Translations under genes and position numbers: made by a program | Part shown: positions 18,468 to 27,220 of the stretch, one piece after another | How the letters are laid out: the number at the start of each line of letters is the position of its first letter | Position numbering within the stretch: the stretch's first letter is position 1 | Assembly (NCBI RefSeq): GCF_020164595.1 | Contig: NZ_JAIQZE010000001.1 | Coordinates: forward strand, 434,001 to 498,000 | DNA from: Psychroflexus longus | GTDB lineage: Bacteria; Bacteroidota; Bacteroidia; Flavobacteriales; Flavobacteriaceae | DNA: 64,000 nt | Direction: 5' to 3' | Notes under the pieces: model-generated | The model's input: only the letters and a program-made list of their open reading frames with translations | The model's database searches: none | Told to the model about the DNA's origin: nothing

Positions 18468-19028
18468 CTACTTACTAGTATCGGGAATCCATTTGACTTC
18501 GTCCGCGTTTTTTTGTTTGGCGATGCTTCTGGCCAGTACAAAGAGATAATCTGAAAGTCGGTTGAGGTACTGAAGCACTTTGTCGTCAAAAGGTTCCAAA
18601 TTGAAAAGTGCTGCACAAATGCGTTCGGCTCTTCTGCAAACGGTTCTTGCAACATGGCAGTGCGATACAGCTGTGTGACCACCAGGCAAGACGAAATGTG
18701 TCATTTCCGGTAATTCTTCATTCATCCTGTCGATTTCTTTTTCCAGGAACGTAATGTCTTCGGCTTTAAGCTGAGGGAGTTTTGATGTGTTCGATGTTTT
18801 TCCGGGATCTGAAGCTAAAATCGCTCCCACGGTAAATAATTTCTCCTGAATTTTGATCAAACCTTCTTTAGAGCTGGCATCCAGATCCTGGTCTCTCACT
18901 AAGCCTAAATTGGCATTTAATTCATCTACCGTTCCGTAGCTGTCAATTCTTATGTTATGTTTTGCTACACGCTTCCCTCCAAATAAAGAAGTAGTTCCTT
19001 TATCGCCTGTTTTGGTATATATTTTCAT
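18468..19028 (-). CDS. ATP:cob(I)alamin adenosyltransferase (PduO type)
   Basis: A 186-residue cytoplasmic enzyme that transfers the adenosyl group of ATP to cobalamin, giving coenzyme B12. The P-loop-like N-terminus MKIYTKTGDKGTTSLFGGKRV, the IDSYGTVDELNANLG segment and the C-terminal CRRAERICAAL / YLNRLSDYLFVLAR helices match the PduO/MMAB family, including the Arg and Asn-Arg-Leu-Ser-Asp residues of the active site. Length is normal. The gene stands alone, flanked by identical 54-base direct repeats and repeat arrays. Confidence 0.94.
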   Translation of the reverse strand: MKIYTKTGDKGTTSLFGGKRVAKHNIRIDSYGTVDELNANLGLVRDQDLDASSKEGLIKIQEKLFTVGAILASDPGKTSNTSKLPQLKAEDITFLEKEIDRMNEELPEMTHFVLPGGHTAVSHCHVARTVCRRAERICAALFNLEPFDDKVLQYLNRLSDYLFVLARSIAKQKNADEVKWIPDTSK

Positions 19029-19104
19029 TCTTAAGTTTTTTAATGTAAATATAGAAAGAATAAAAGGCTTATGAATAATTGGATTTTTGAGTAACTGGTC
19101 AACT

Positions 19105-19158
19105 GGTCAACCTGCCCGACTAGCGTCAGTCAGGCGGGCTGGTCAAAAATTAAATTTT
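19105..19158. repeat. 54-base direct repeat, right copy
   Basis: Identical to 18341-18394, same orientation, 764 bases away. Preceded by a partial duplication of its own start (ACTGGTCAACTGGTCAACC). Confidence 0.85.
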
Positions 19159-19214
19159 CCAGAATAAGTACACAAGTTTAATGTATTTTTTATTTCAAAT
19201 TTAAACATAGAACT

Positions 19215-19580
19215 ATGAAAACACACAAGGATTTGGAGGTTTGGAAGGAGTCAATTGGTTTTGTTACAGAACTTTATAAAGAGACTAATGAGTTTCCGAA
19301 AACAGAACAATATGGACTTACAAGTCATATAAGAAGAGCTGCTATCTCTGTACCATCTAATATTTCAGAAGGCTTTGCGAGAAAAGGAATCAAAGAAAAA
19401 ATAAGGTTTTTATATATCGCATTAGGGAGTAATACAGAAATAGAAACACAGCTTATCATAGCTAAAAATCTAAAGTGTTTGACTGATAATCAATTTCAAG
19501 TTCTAGAAAAACATAATCAAATGATAGGCAGACAACTTATTAATTTGATGCGCCATTTTGAGGATAAGAACAAGAGCTAA
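19215..19580 (+). CDS. Four-helix-bundle protein (S23/IVP family)
   Basis: A 121-residue protein of the four-helix-bundle family first known from intervening sequences of 23S rRNA genes. The opening HKDLEVWKESIGFV, the central YGLTSHIRRAAISVPSNISEGFAR and the ALGSNTEIETQLIIAK helix are characteristic. No rRNA is nearby, so this is a free-standing copy, as is common in Bacteroidetes, where the family is often multi-copy. Its function is unknown; the fold forms a pentameric basic surface that may bind nucleic acid. It sits directly beside repeat sequence on both sides. Confidence 0.92.
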   Translation: MKTHKDLEVWKESIGFVTELYKETNEFPKTEQYGLTSHIRRAAISVPSNISEGFARKGIKEKIRFLYIALGSNTEIETQLIIAKNLKCLTDNQFQVLEKHNQMIGRQLINLMRHFEDKNKS

Positions 19581-19892
19581 TTAACTGGTTGACTAGTATA
19601 CTAGTTAACATTTTATCGTATAGTCGTATAGTCGTAACTCGTAGGTCAAAGAGTCTTAGTTCTTGGGGCGTGAGCCAATGGTCAAAAGTTTTCTGTCATT
19701 CTGAATGTAGCGCAGCGAAGTAAAGAATCCATATTTCTCAATGAATAAAGAGATCTCTCGCCACTGCATTTCCCCCGAGATGACAATGGTTTATCGTATA
19801 GTCGAATAGTCTTGAGTCAAAAAGTCTTAAACATAACGACAACACAATTTAAAACTGAACAAAAAACAGACAACTGTAAACAGTCAACTACC
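19581..19892. other. Repeat-containing gap between S23-type gene and phosphate transporter
   Basis: 312 bases with two short 8-nt-period arrays (19616-19637 and about 19794-19812) and a diverged copy of the dispersed GTCATTCTGAATG repeat (19695-19785). No gene seen. Confidence 0.7.
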
Positions 19893-22160
19893 TCAAAACT
19901 CCTGCCGTGCTTCTTCGTAGTATTCCTTAAACAACTCCAGGAGGGAAATGGAAGTTTTGGTTAGGTTTTTGGTCTCAAGCAGAATGCCGAAGTAAAGTTT
20001 TGAATTTTTTGGACTATTCTCTGTATCGCGAATTCTATCGATCTGTTTTTGAAGCAGGTCCGATATTTTATCTAAAACCTTTTTTTCATTGGTGATCAGC
20101 TGCTCAATACTATCAAATTCAGAAGACTGAAAGGCTTTCACCAATTCATTATACACCTCATCCAGATCCCGCTGAACGCTTTTCAGATCCCGAATCTGAC
20201 TAAACTTCAGATTTTTATGATTATTACTCACATGGGTGTGGCTGCTTCTGGTAATGTAGGCCAGGGACTGCACCATATCCTGCAGATAATCCAAAGTCAG
20301 TACATAGAATTTTGAAGCCTCCACATTGGTATCCTCCAAAGATTTGATGTAATAAAATATATTATCTTTTAGTTCATCTATCATCAATTCAAGCTCTTCC
20401 TGTGTTTTCAAACTTTTTTTCAATCGGCTTAAATCATGATACCCTAAATTGTTGACGACATCCAACAGCAAATCATTGACCCCTGAAATGATCTTTACAA
20501 TATTTTCAGAAGACTCTTTGGTAATTTCATTGATGGTAATGATGTCGGTTTTATTAAATTTCTTATGATTTCGCTGATATTTGACCTGTTTGGAATGACG
20601 AATCGCACTCCTTACGATAGAAAACAGCGCGAGAATAAGTAAAACAACAATTGCATAATAGGATCCAAACCAGATGATGAGCGATAATACTCCTGCTGCC
20701 GTGAAGGCAATGGCGGCTGTAGCAATCCAGCTCCCTATCACATTGAACACCCCGGCTACACGGTACACGGCACTTTCTCTTCCCCATGCTCTATCCCCAA
20801 AGGAAGTTCCCATCGCCACCATAAAAGTAACATAGGTCGTAGATAAAGGCAAGGTATAACTTGTGGCTAGCGAAATCAATATACTTGCCAGGACTAGATT
20901 TACCGAAGCCCTTAATAAATCGAAAGCTGGCTTAGCAACTCCTTTTTTGTAACTGAAAGCCTTTTCCGGATAACTAAACCTATTATTAATTTTATCCTGA
21001 ACAGGATCTGACAAGACCTGAGAAAACGTCTGCCCCACAAAGACGGAATACCTTACGACGGTTCTTGACAAGGCATTGGGCTTGAAGCGCTCCTGCCCTT
21101 CACCTTGTCTGCCAAGATTCACTCCCGTCTGAACCACGTATTGTGCCTTACTAGAAAACCAAAGGGTTACGACCATAATCGCTCCAGCAATAACCAGTAA
21201 ATAGGCCGGGGTTTGTACCTCCCCCGATAACCCGTCCATCAGGAATTGCGAAGGCAGTACGCCAGACGCTAAAAAAGCCTCCTGCCACAATATAAATGAC
21301 TGCCAAGCAGCAATACTCACTCCAATAAAGTTAACCAGATCATTTCCTGCGAATGCTAAAGCCAAAGCAAATGTTCCTAATACCACAATGACTTTTAAGA
21401 TATGAAAACGAAAAACCTGAATCAGCATCTGAGAAATCACTGTCCAGAACAAGAAGCTAAAACCTATGATCCAGAGCTTGTTTTCTAAAACTTGTTCTAC
21501 TACATTTTGATCTAAAAAGGTAATCGAGTTGGTTCCTTTTAAAAGGATAAAATAAGTAATGGCTGAAAGAGACACACCCCCGTATAAACCACCTATATAT
21601 TTTAATTTTTTGTGGTAATCGAAGGAGAAGATCAGTCTTGAAATGAACTGAACAACCGCCCCAACTCCAAAGGCTATAAACACCGAAATCAAAATACCAA
21701 AACTGATTTCTGAGGCTTTTTCAACGTTGATAAATTGCTCCAAACCTCCAAAGCCTTCTCCGTTTTCATAAAGCTTCAACAGAGATATTACGACTGCAGC
21801 CCCCAGCAATTCAAAGACAACAGAAACTGTGGTTGACGTTGGAATTCCGATGGAATTGAAGAAATCGAGAAGAAGAATATCGGTGATCAGTACGGCTAAA
21901 AATATGATGATAATTTCATCGAAAAAGAACATCTCCGGGTTGAAAATGCCCTTTCGAGCTACTTCCATTAAACCCGATGAAAATACGGCACCGACCAACA
22001 CTCCTAGTCCCGCTACAATCAGAATTGTACGCATAGGCACCGCTTTGGATCCTATCGCCGAGTTCAGAAAGTTCACAGCATCATTACTCACCCCCACAAC
22101 CAGGTCGGCTATGGCAAGTAAAAACAGAAGAACAATAAGGGAAATGTAAAGCGTTTCCAT
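19893..22160 (-). CDS. PiT-family inorganic phosphate transporter with C-terminal PhoU-like region
   Basis: A 755-residue membrane protein. The N-terminal 530 residues match the PiT/Pho-4 family of phosphate symporters: VGVSNDAVNFLNSAIGS near residue 22 and GNDLVNFIGVSIAAW near 268 are the paired family signatures, and there are about 12 hydrophobic helices. After residue 530 comes a soluble alpha-helical region (about 530-755) resembling PhoU/DUF47 helical proteins, which in other bacteria is a separate gene beside the transporter. The gene is monocistronic with repeat arrays upstream and downstream. The fused helical region may regulate transport; this is inferred. Confidence 0.9.
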   Translation of the reverse strand: METLYISLIVLLFLLAIADLVVGVSNDAVNFLNSAIGSKAVPMRTILIVAGLGVLVGAVFSSGLMEVARKGIFNPEMFFFDEIIIIFLAVLITDILLLDFFNSIGIPTSTTVSVVFELLGAAVVISLLKLYENGEGFGGLEQFINVEKASEISFGILISVFIAFGVGAVVQFISRLIFSFDYHKKLKYIGGLYGGVSLSAITYFILLKGTNSITFLDQNVVEQVLENKLWIIGFSFLFWTVISQMLIQVFRFHILKVIVVLGTFALALAFAGNDLVNFIGVSIAAWQSFILWQEAFLASGVLPSQFLMDGLSGEVQTPAYLLVIAGAIMVVTLWFSSKAQYVVQTGVNLGRQGEGQERFKPNALSRTVVRYSVFVGQTFSQVLSDPVQDKINNRFSYPEKAFSYKKGVAKPAFDLLRASVNLVLASILISLATSYTLPLSTTYVTFMVAMGTSFGDRAWGRESAVYRVAGVFNVIGSWIATAAIAFTAAGVLSLIIWFGSYYAIVVLLILALFSIVRSAIRHSKQVKYQRNHKKFNKTDIITINEITKESSENIVKIISGVNDLLLDVVNNLGYHDLSRLKKSLKTQEELELMIDELKDNIFYYIKSLEDTNVEASKFYVLTLDYLQDMVQSLAYITRSSHTHVSNNHKNLKFSQIRDLKSVQRDLDEVYNELVKAFQSSEFDSIEQLITNEKKVLDKISDLLQKQIDRIRDTENSPKNSKLYFGILLETKNLTKTSISLLELFKEYYEEARQEF

Positions 22161-22591
22161 CCAGTAAAAATCAACCGCAAAAATGATACTTTCTTATGGT
22201 CTAAAGAAGGGTCTATTGTTATGAAATGATTAAGTTAGTTATCTGTTGTTCGTTGTCTGTTGTCTGTTGTCTGTTGACGGTTTGTTCGTGTATTCGAATA
22301 GTAATGTAATGGTATAATCGAGAGTCTTGATCAGTTTTCGGTTTTCAGTTTTCTGTTTACAGTTTTTCGTGTATTCGAATAGTAGTGTAATGGTATAATG
22401 GTGTAATCGAGAGTCTTGAGTAGTTTTTGGTTTTCAGTTTTCTGTTGACGGTTTGTTCGTGTAATCGTGTAATGGTGTAGTCGTGGTTCTTAACATTTTG
22501 ACTCAGCTAATTGCTGGTAAGCTCGAACTTAAAATTAAAAACCTTGTGAGCTTAAGCTCACAAGGTTTTTAAAACTATTTGTAACTTATAT
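22161..22591. repeat. Alternating 7-nt and 8-nt degenerate tandem arrays
   Basis: Between the phosphate transporter and ompA. A roughly 88-base unit occurs about 2.5 times: a 7-nt-period part (CTGTTGT, CTGTTGA, CGGTTTG / CAGTTTT) followed by an 8-nt-period part (TCGTGTAx/TGGTATAA-like) at 22286-22322, 22367-22409 and 22457-22484. No gene seen; the right end is the ompA terminator. Confidence 0.75.
22537..22570 (-). terminator. Terminator of the ompA-type gene
   Basis: AAAAACCTTGTGAGC pairs exactly with GCTCACAAGGTTTTT around TTAA, 22 bases after the stop of the OmpA-family gene; symmetrical, so it can also act on the opposite strand. Confidence 0.92.
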
Positions 22592-23878
22592 TTATTTCAA
22601 TTCGAAAGACACACGTCTAACGATTTGTCTGGCTTCTTCAGAGTTTTTATCTACTGAATCGTCAACTCCTCCACCTCTATAGCTTAAGCGGGATTCATCG
22701 ATACCTGAAGCGATAACAATGTCATACACTTTCTTAGCACGATTTTCGGACAATCTCTTGTTGTAGTTTGAGTTTCCAATTTGGTCGGCATAACCTGTTA
22801 GCACGGCTTCTGCTTCCGGGTGTGCTCTCATGTACTTTACAATTTGATTGATCGCATCCAAAGAATAGTATTCTGGTTGCGTACTGTCAAATCTGAAGTA
22901 AACATTGATTAAGTTATCGTTAGCATCTGGCTTTACACCTTCCACACCACCAGCAAAGTAAGTTTCGCTCGCGTATTCTTTAGTGACGTACATTTTCTCA
23001 AGTGAGCTTTCCAACTCATCTGGAATACCGTTTTGATTTCTATCAATGGATTCACCTTTGGTGTTGACCGCTACACCAGAAGTTGTGTTTGGTTCTCTAT
23101 CCAAATAATCTGCTACTCCATCTTTGTCTGTATCCTGCAGGTCACGCTCAAGCTTAGCGATTTGCTCTTCCAATTCTGATACGCGTTCTCCAAACATTTT
23201 TTCTGGTGAATTGTTAACCCAGTCGGCATGTTTGTCGTTACTTCCAAGATAGATTGACAAACCAGCAGTTGCAGATACCACCATTCCGTCAAAATTTCTT
23301 GTCTGGTTAGTTACATAGCCATCTAGAGATAAGTTTTGATCTAAAGTTCCTATGACTGATAGATCTAGATTTAATGCAAACCGATCTGACAATTTGATTT
23401 GTGGAGTAATCCCCCCCATAAAATTCAAATTGGTTTCACTTTGGTTTGCTGCCGGAACATTGGCAGGTAAACTAATATTAGTTATACCAGCACCAGCATG
23501 GAATAACAGGTTGAAACGTTGCGTGAATTCTCTAAATCCAAGAATGTTCCCCAAATTGGCTACTCCTTCGAGGTTCCCGCGAAAGATCTCCGCATTTCTT
23601 TCTGGGCCACTATTATTTGTATTTGTACTTTCAAAATAGAGTCCGCTCACTTTAAGACCAAACTTATCATTGAACATGTATCGCGCTCCCAATTCAAAGG
23701 CTAAATCTTGCATTTTAGTATCAAAAGGAACATTTTCTGACACCGGAGTCGATGCTTTCGCCACTCCTAAACCGAGGTCGATAGAAAACTTATTATAGTC
23801 TTGATTTAAACCTTCCTGAGCAAAGCTACTCAGTGAAAAAGCTGCCAGGATAAAAGTTAATAGCGTAATTTTTTTCAT
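22592..23878 (-). CDS. OmpA family outer-membrane protein
   Basis: A 428-residue protein that links the outer membrane to peptidoglycan. It has a signal peptide ending SSFAQ, an N-terminal beta-barrel (about 25-215), a short coiled coil near 230-245 (ELEEQIAKLERDLQ), a calcium-type acidic repeat (DTDKDGVADYLD and DRNQNGIPDELE), and a C-terminal OmpA domain from about 320 with the peptidoglycan-binding pattern TGYADQIGNSNYNKRLSENRA. This is a standard Bacteroidetes OmpA layout. It has a strong TATATTTG -7 box upstream and a strong terminator, suggesting an abundant protein. Confidence 0.93.
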   Translation of the reverse strand: MKKITLLTFILAAFSLSSFAQEGLNQDYNKFSIDLGLGVAKASTPVSENVPFDTKMQDLAFELGARYMFNDKFGLKVSGLYFESTNTNNSGPERNAEIFRGNLEGVANLGNILGFREFTQRFNLLFHAGAGITNISLPANVPAANQSETNLNFMGGITPQIKLSDRFALNLDLSVIGTLDQNLSLDGYVTNQTRNFDGMVVSATAGLSIYLGSNDKHADWVNNSPEKMFGERVSELEEQIAKLERDLQDTDKDGVADYLDREPNTTSGVAVNTKGESIDRNQNGIPDELESSLEKMYVTKEYASETYFAGGVEGVKPDANDNLINVYFRFDSTQPEYYSLDAINQIVKYMRAHPEAEAVLTGYADQIGNSNYNKRLSENRAKKVYDIVIASGIDESRLSYRGGGVDDSVDKNSEEARQIVRRVSFELK

Positions 23879-23898
23879 AATTCTGATTTTAATTTAAA

Positions 23899-23906
23899 CA
23901 AATATA
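23899..23906 (-). promoter_or_regulatory. -7 box of the ompA-type gene
   Basis: Minus-strand TATATTTG is a full TAnnTTTG match, about 20 bases before the ATG. Confidence 0.6.
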
Positions 23907-24130
23907 AAGTCTTAGTTTTTAATTAAGTGTAGAATTAATTTGATATTTTAAGAATTGTATAGTTTTTTTAATGATTTGGTTAATCATTTTATTATAATTT
24001 GTTGCAAGTATATATTAATTGCTTACTTCTTCCCCCTAGCCTTCAAAGGTGGAATTTTTTGTGTAGTTGTTATCAGTTTTCTGTTGACCGTAAATTTGTG
24101 TAATCGTGTAATGGTATAATCGGATAGTGG

Positions 24131-24168
24131 GGCTTCGATACGTCCGCCTGAGGCGGACACTCAGCCAA
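24131..24168. repeat. GATAC-RTCCGCC-TGA-GGCGGAC hairpin repeat, copy 1
   Basis: A 7-bp stem, GTCCGCC (24142-24148) and GGCGGAC (24152-24158), within the phrase GCTTCGATAC...ACTCAGCC. Other copies start near 26695, 27056, 27168, 27587, 27842 and 29131; related inverted forms are near 47130-47165 and 49050-49085. At 26706-26722 both arms change together (ATCCGCC/GGCGGAT). Confidence 0.75.
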
Positions 24169-24185
24169 GGTTTTAAGTTTGTTAT

Positions 24186-24421
24186 TGAACTAACTTGCGT
24201 AACTTAGGAGGTAGGTTCAACCTAATAGATTGAGATAAAATAATTGCTTCTGTTCATTTTTTCTTGACAAAAAACGAACCAAAAAGTCAAGCCTGATTTA
24301 AGGAAATTTTTGCTTCGTTACTCTACGCAAAACCCCTGCTGGCTTATTCGCTTCATGCCTGTTACTTCGTAACGCACTTCCGCGAAAGCCACAGGTATTT
24401 CTGGAAATCAGTCGGCTTTCT
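24186..24421. repeat. Mosaic structured element 1 (core type 2)
   Basis: Starts with a TTGCGTAACTTAGG-type leader, then the 5' stem GTTCATTTTTT (24252-24262) / AAAAAACGAAC (24269-24279), then a core of about 130 bases (24291-24420) that is nearly the same as 48592-48717. The core is closed by CTGATTT/AAATCAG and holds a GTTAC-TTC-GTAAC hairpin. Confidence 0.6.
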
Positions 24422-24474
24422 ACTAATTAGATATTTACTATTTTAATTTATGTGAAATTTAGTCTTAAACATGT

Positions 24475-24540
24475 AATAACGGATGTCTCCTCGAGTGTTT
24501 TCATGGAGTAAGACGGAATGAAAAAGTATCGAGAGGTGGT
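24475..24540. repeat. 65-base hairpin repeat, copy 1
   Basis: CTCGA (24490-24494) pairs with TCGAG (24529-24533) and TTTTCAT (24498-24504) with ATGAAAA (24518-24524). Near-identical copies are at 27648-27712 and 29197-29262, same orientation. Confidence 0.75.
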
Positions 24541-24550
24541 TTCGGTGTTT

Positions 24551-24604
24551 TATCCCTGCTATACCCTAAGTATCCCCCTAGTATCCCCTAAGTATCTCCC
24601 TAGT
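24551..24604. repeat. 11-nt tandem repeat
   Basis: About five units of TATCCCCCTAG-like sequence in a row, degenerate, one unit short by two bases. No other copy was seen in the window. Confidence 0.6.
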
Positions 24605-24831
24605 TGACTATTTTATTTTAAGCGTGTATTTGGGTACTGGTATAATCGAATAGTCGTATAATGTTGCATGTTGACAGTTTTTTGTCCTAGCCTGTAGAGC
24701 CCTGAATAGGATTGACCTTTTTTAGAGTTGTTTATTTAATTCGAAGTTATTAATTATTTGCTGCTTTAGATTCTGCAAGAGCAGAATGTATTCCTAAGAA
24801 TGAGTTAGTTTTAACAGCCCATAGGATTCTA

Positions 24832-25023
24832 TTACATAATTTCCAAAAACTCATCTTTACTGATGTTGTAGTATCTACAGAATTCGCTAAGCGTAACGGG
24901 CTGGTGTTTTTGTTTTTGAAATTCCTGACGTACATCAGAAATGTACTGACGTGCCTGACGAGTGCCTATTCCGAAGAAGGCTTCTATGTCTGCTGCTCTT
25001 ATTACACGTCTTTTGGTCATCAC
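24832..25023 (-). CDS. Small basic helix-turn-helix-like protein, unknown
   Basis: A 63-residue protein. Residues about 8-40 (RAADIEAFFGIGTRQARQYI) read like a winged or MerR/excisionase-type helix-turn-helix, with a second short helical motif near the C-terminus (SEFCRYYNISKDEFLEI). Such small proteins occur in Bacteroidetes accessory regions; I do not recognise a named family. It lies upstream of repeats and downstream of the unknown 25210-26331 gene in the same direction, with 186 bases between. Either of the two initial Met codons could start it. A DNA-binding role is inferred only from the helix pattern. Confidence 0.6.
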   Translation of the reverse strand: MMTKRRVIRAADIEAFFGIGTRQARQYISDVRQEFQKQKHQPVTLSEFCRYYNISKDEFLEIM

Positions 25024-25209
25024 AATAACTCAATAAACTCCAAATTTAAAAGCAAACTATAGCATAGGGTGTGACAACTCAAGAGAATTTAGTCACATAA
25101 CTCGTTAATTTTTAGGCCATTAAAAATTTATTTATTTCAATTTTACTCCCAATTGTGGAAAGTTTTAATGTTGAGGTCTCAAAACCAGATAGGTGAGTCC
25201 CAAGAGTGG

Positions 25210-26331
25210 TTAGTTCTTTAAATTTAAAAGTTTTTTAGCCAGATTATATAGTGTTAACCTATCGATAGTTGAGACATCACTCAACCTTTTAGTTACATTC
25301 TCTAATTCTAAACTATAGCCTTCTGTATTGAACCATTCTCTAAAAACGGCATCGCGACATATAATCATTGCCGGTTTTTCGGCTTCACTCATTTGTCGGA
25401 ATAAAAAACTCAGCTGAGCAGGTTTTGTCATTTCTTTGGCAATAGTATGAAATAAGGTAAAGGCTTTTTCATCCCTAAATACGTGTTTAGGGTAATCCAC
25501 CTCCCTTTCTAATTTTTGAATAGCTAAATCTTTTATCACTGAAGTCATTTTTCGCTTTTGAGCATCATCTCTACCCGATTTATAAGTACCCAGATCAGTT
25601 TCCAATACGTTTATTTCATCATGTATAAAATTGAATATTTTCAGCTTTTCATTTATAATAACTTTGATTCTAAACTCTTTTTCAATACTTAAAATAGTTT
25701 CTCTAAAAGTTTCAATAATATAGTTTTGATTTTCGCGCTTTTCTTGTTTGAGTTCATTTTTGAGTAGATAAAAATTTAATATCTGAGCTTTTTTAGTTTG
25801 AAAATTAATGTTATCTGAATATGTCATTGCATTGAGCAAAGAAAACCTAGTGAATAAGATGAGGAAATCAGTAAATTTATTTATTTCATCTACAAATACT
25901 GACACACTTACCTTAGTATCGTACAGACCTGCAAGTATAAAATTTAATTCTGGAGGGGATAATTTAAAATCACTTGACAATATATCTAAAGAATGAAAAT
26001 AAGAGTCATTTTTCTCTAAAAATCGGCGGTACATATTTATTTTATCATCAAAAATGTCATGATCCTGAGCTAATTCCCATTGAGCATATTCCTGAAATCG
26101 GAGCAGTCCTTTACCAGAATTACCTGCTAACAGCTCTTTTAACATGTGCTCCTCCCTTTTGATGAAATTGAAGTCAAATATATTTTCAGATAAAATATAA
26201 TTAAGATAATTGGCTACAAAGACCTGTACTACATTAGATCCTAAACCATCAATATCTTCTACTCTATAATCTGCATCATGGTCTTTAAATGATTTATCAG
26301 CACTAAAATATGGATTGACAAGGATTTTCAT
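25210..26331 (-). CDS. Unrecognised 373-residue protein
   Basis: A complete open frame with good coding character. No signal peptide or transmembrane helix. N-terminal part (about 1-130) is rich in Asp/Phe and mixed alpha/beta; the middle (150-280) is mostly helical with KKAQILNFYLLKNELKQEKRE and other amphipathic helices; the C-terminal 90 residues (FHTIAKEMTKPAQLSFLFRQM, then PAMIICRDAVFREWFN) resemble a small domain seen at the end of uncharacterised Bacteroidetes proteins. No catalytic motif stands out. It and the small helix-turn-helix gene lie in a field of dispersed repeats, suggesting an accessory locus. No function is proposed. Confidence 0.6.
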   Translation of the reverse strand: MKILVNPYFSADKSFKDHDADYRVEDIDGLGSNVVQVFVANYLNYILSENIFDFNFIKREEHMLKELLAGNSGKGLLRFQEYAQWELAQDHDIFDDKINMYRRFLEKNDSYFHSLDILSSDFKLSPPELNFILAGLYDTKVSVSVFVDEINKFTDFLILFTRFSLLNAMTYSDNINFQTKKAQILNFYLLKNELKQEKRENQNYIIETFRETILSIEKEFRIKVIINEKLKIFNFIHDEINVLETDLGTYKSGRDDAQKRKMTSVIKDLAIQKLEREVDYPKHVFRDEKAFTLFHTIAKEMTKPAQLSFLFRQMSEAEKPAMIICRDAVFREWFNTEGYSLELENVTKRLSDVSTIDRLTLYNLAKKLLNLKN

Positions 26332-26382
26332 TTTTATGTCAAATTTGGTTATAAGATAAAAATAAACTTTTTTCGGTTTTGG

Positions 26383-26600
26383 GTTCTTGATTTTAGTTTA
26401 TTCTGAGCGAAATCCCAGTGATACATGTTCTCGACTCCGCTCGAACTTAAACATATAAGAGTTCTCGACTTTAGTTTATCCTGAGTATGGTTCCAGCTAG
26501 AATGGTTCTCGACTTTAGTTTATCTTGAGCAAGCTTCAAGTGATAACGGTTCTCGACTTTGGTTTATCCTGAGCATGGTCGAAGGGCTTGAACTTAAACA
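26383..26600. repeat. 44-nt tandem repeat, about five units
   Basis: Units begin GTTCTCGACTTTAGTTTATC at 26383, 26427, 26461, 26505 and 26549; spacing is 44 bases except for one unit shortened to 34. The second unit has the variant GACTCCGCTCGAAC, which also occurs near 18292. Confidence 0.8.
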
Positions 26601-26743
26601 AAGAAGGAATGAATGTTTAGACTTTTTGGTTAAGCTCATTGGAGACTTAGTTCAACAGAAGTATCGAGTAGTTTGATGTTAGAGGGTCAGACGAGGTTTC
26701 GATACATCCGCCTGAGGCGGATACTCAACCACCGGTTTTTAGT

Positions 26744-27030
26744 TTGTTATTGAGCTAACCTGCGTAACTTAGAGTGTAGGCTAAACCTGACAGGTTTCGA
26801 TAAGGCTATTGCTTTCTTTCTTTTTTGCATTGCCCAAAAAAGAACCAAAAAACGCTAGGCTCGCTAAAAAAACATAAGAAAACCCTACGGAATCCCCAGC
26901 CACAGATAAAAAATAACTCATCACGCCAAAAAGCGTGACTCAAACCCGCCTGAATGGAACGGGCAGGCAGATTTTTATCTTTTAGCCACCTCTGCTTCCT
27001 TGTTTTTCAATGTTTTTTTAGTAGGCCGGG
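26744..27030. repeat. Mosaic structured element 2 (core type 1)
   Basis: Leader AACCTGCGTAACTTAGAG, 5' stem TTCTTTTTT (26818-26826) / AAAAAAGAA (26836-26844), then a 156-base core (26871-27026) almost identical to 27401-27556. In the core AGATAAAAA (26904-26912) can pair with TTTTTATCT (26972-26980), enclosing a TCACGC/GCGTGA hairpin (26921-26938). Ends TAGTAGGCCGGG. Confidence 0.65.
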
Positions 27031-27220
27031 GTTTTATGAGCCGTTTTCATTGGTGCTTCGATACATCCGCCTGAGGCGGACACTCAGCCACCGGTTTTAG
27101 TTTTTAGTTCTTCGTTTTTAGTTGATCGTGTATTTGTGTAATTGTATACTGGTATAATTGTGTAGCGAGGTTTCGATACGTCCGCCTGAGGCGGACACTC
27201 AGTCAATGGTTTTTAGTTTT

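Larger units (their letters stand above)
23879..24831. other. Repeat-filled intergenic region upstream of ompA
   Basis: 953 bases with no supported gene. It holds an 8-nt array (24098-24129), a GTCCGCC-TGA-GGCGGAC hairpin repeat (24131-24168), a mosaic structured element (24186-24421), a 65-base hairpin repeat (24475-24540), an 11-nt tandem array (24551-24604) and another 8-nt array (24623-24661). Confidence 0.8.

Noticed and set aside
18310-18549. 79-codon open frame
   Set aside because: Covers the 54-base repeat and the 3' end of the adenosyltransferase gene in antisense.
19215-19580. 23S rRNA intervening sequence
   Set aside because: The four-helix-bundle gene is there, but no rRNA sequence surrounds it.
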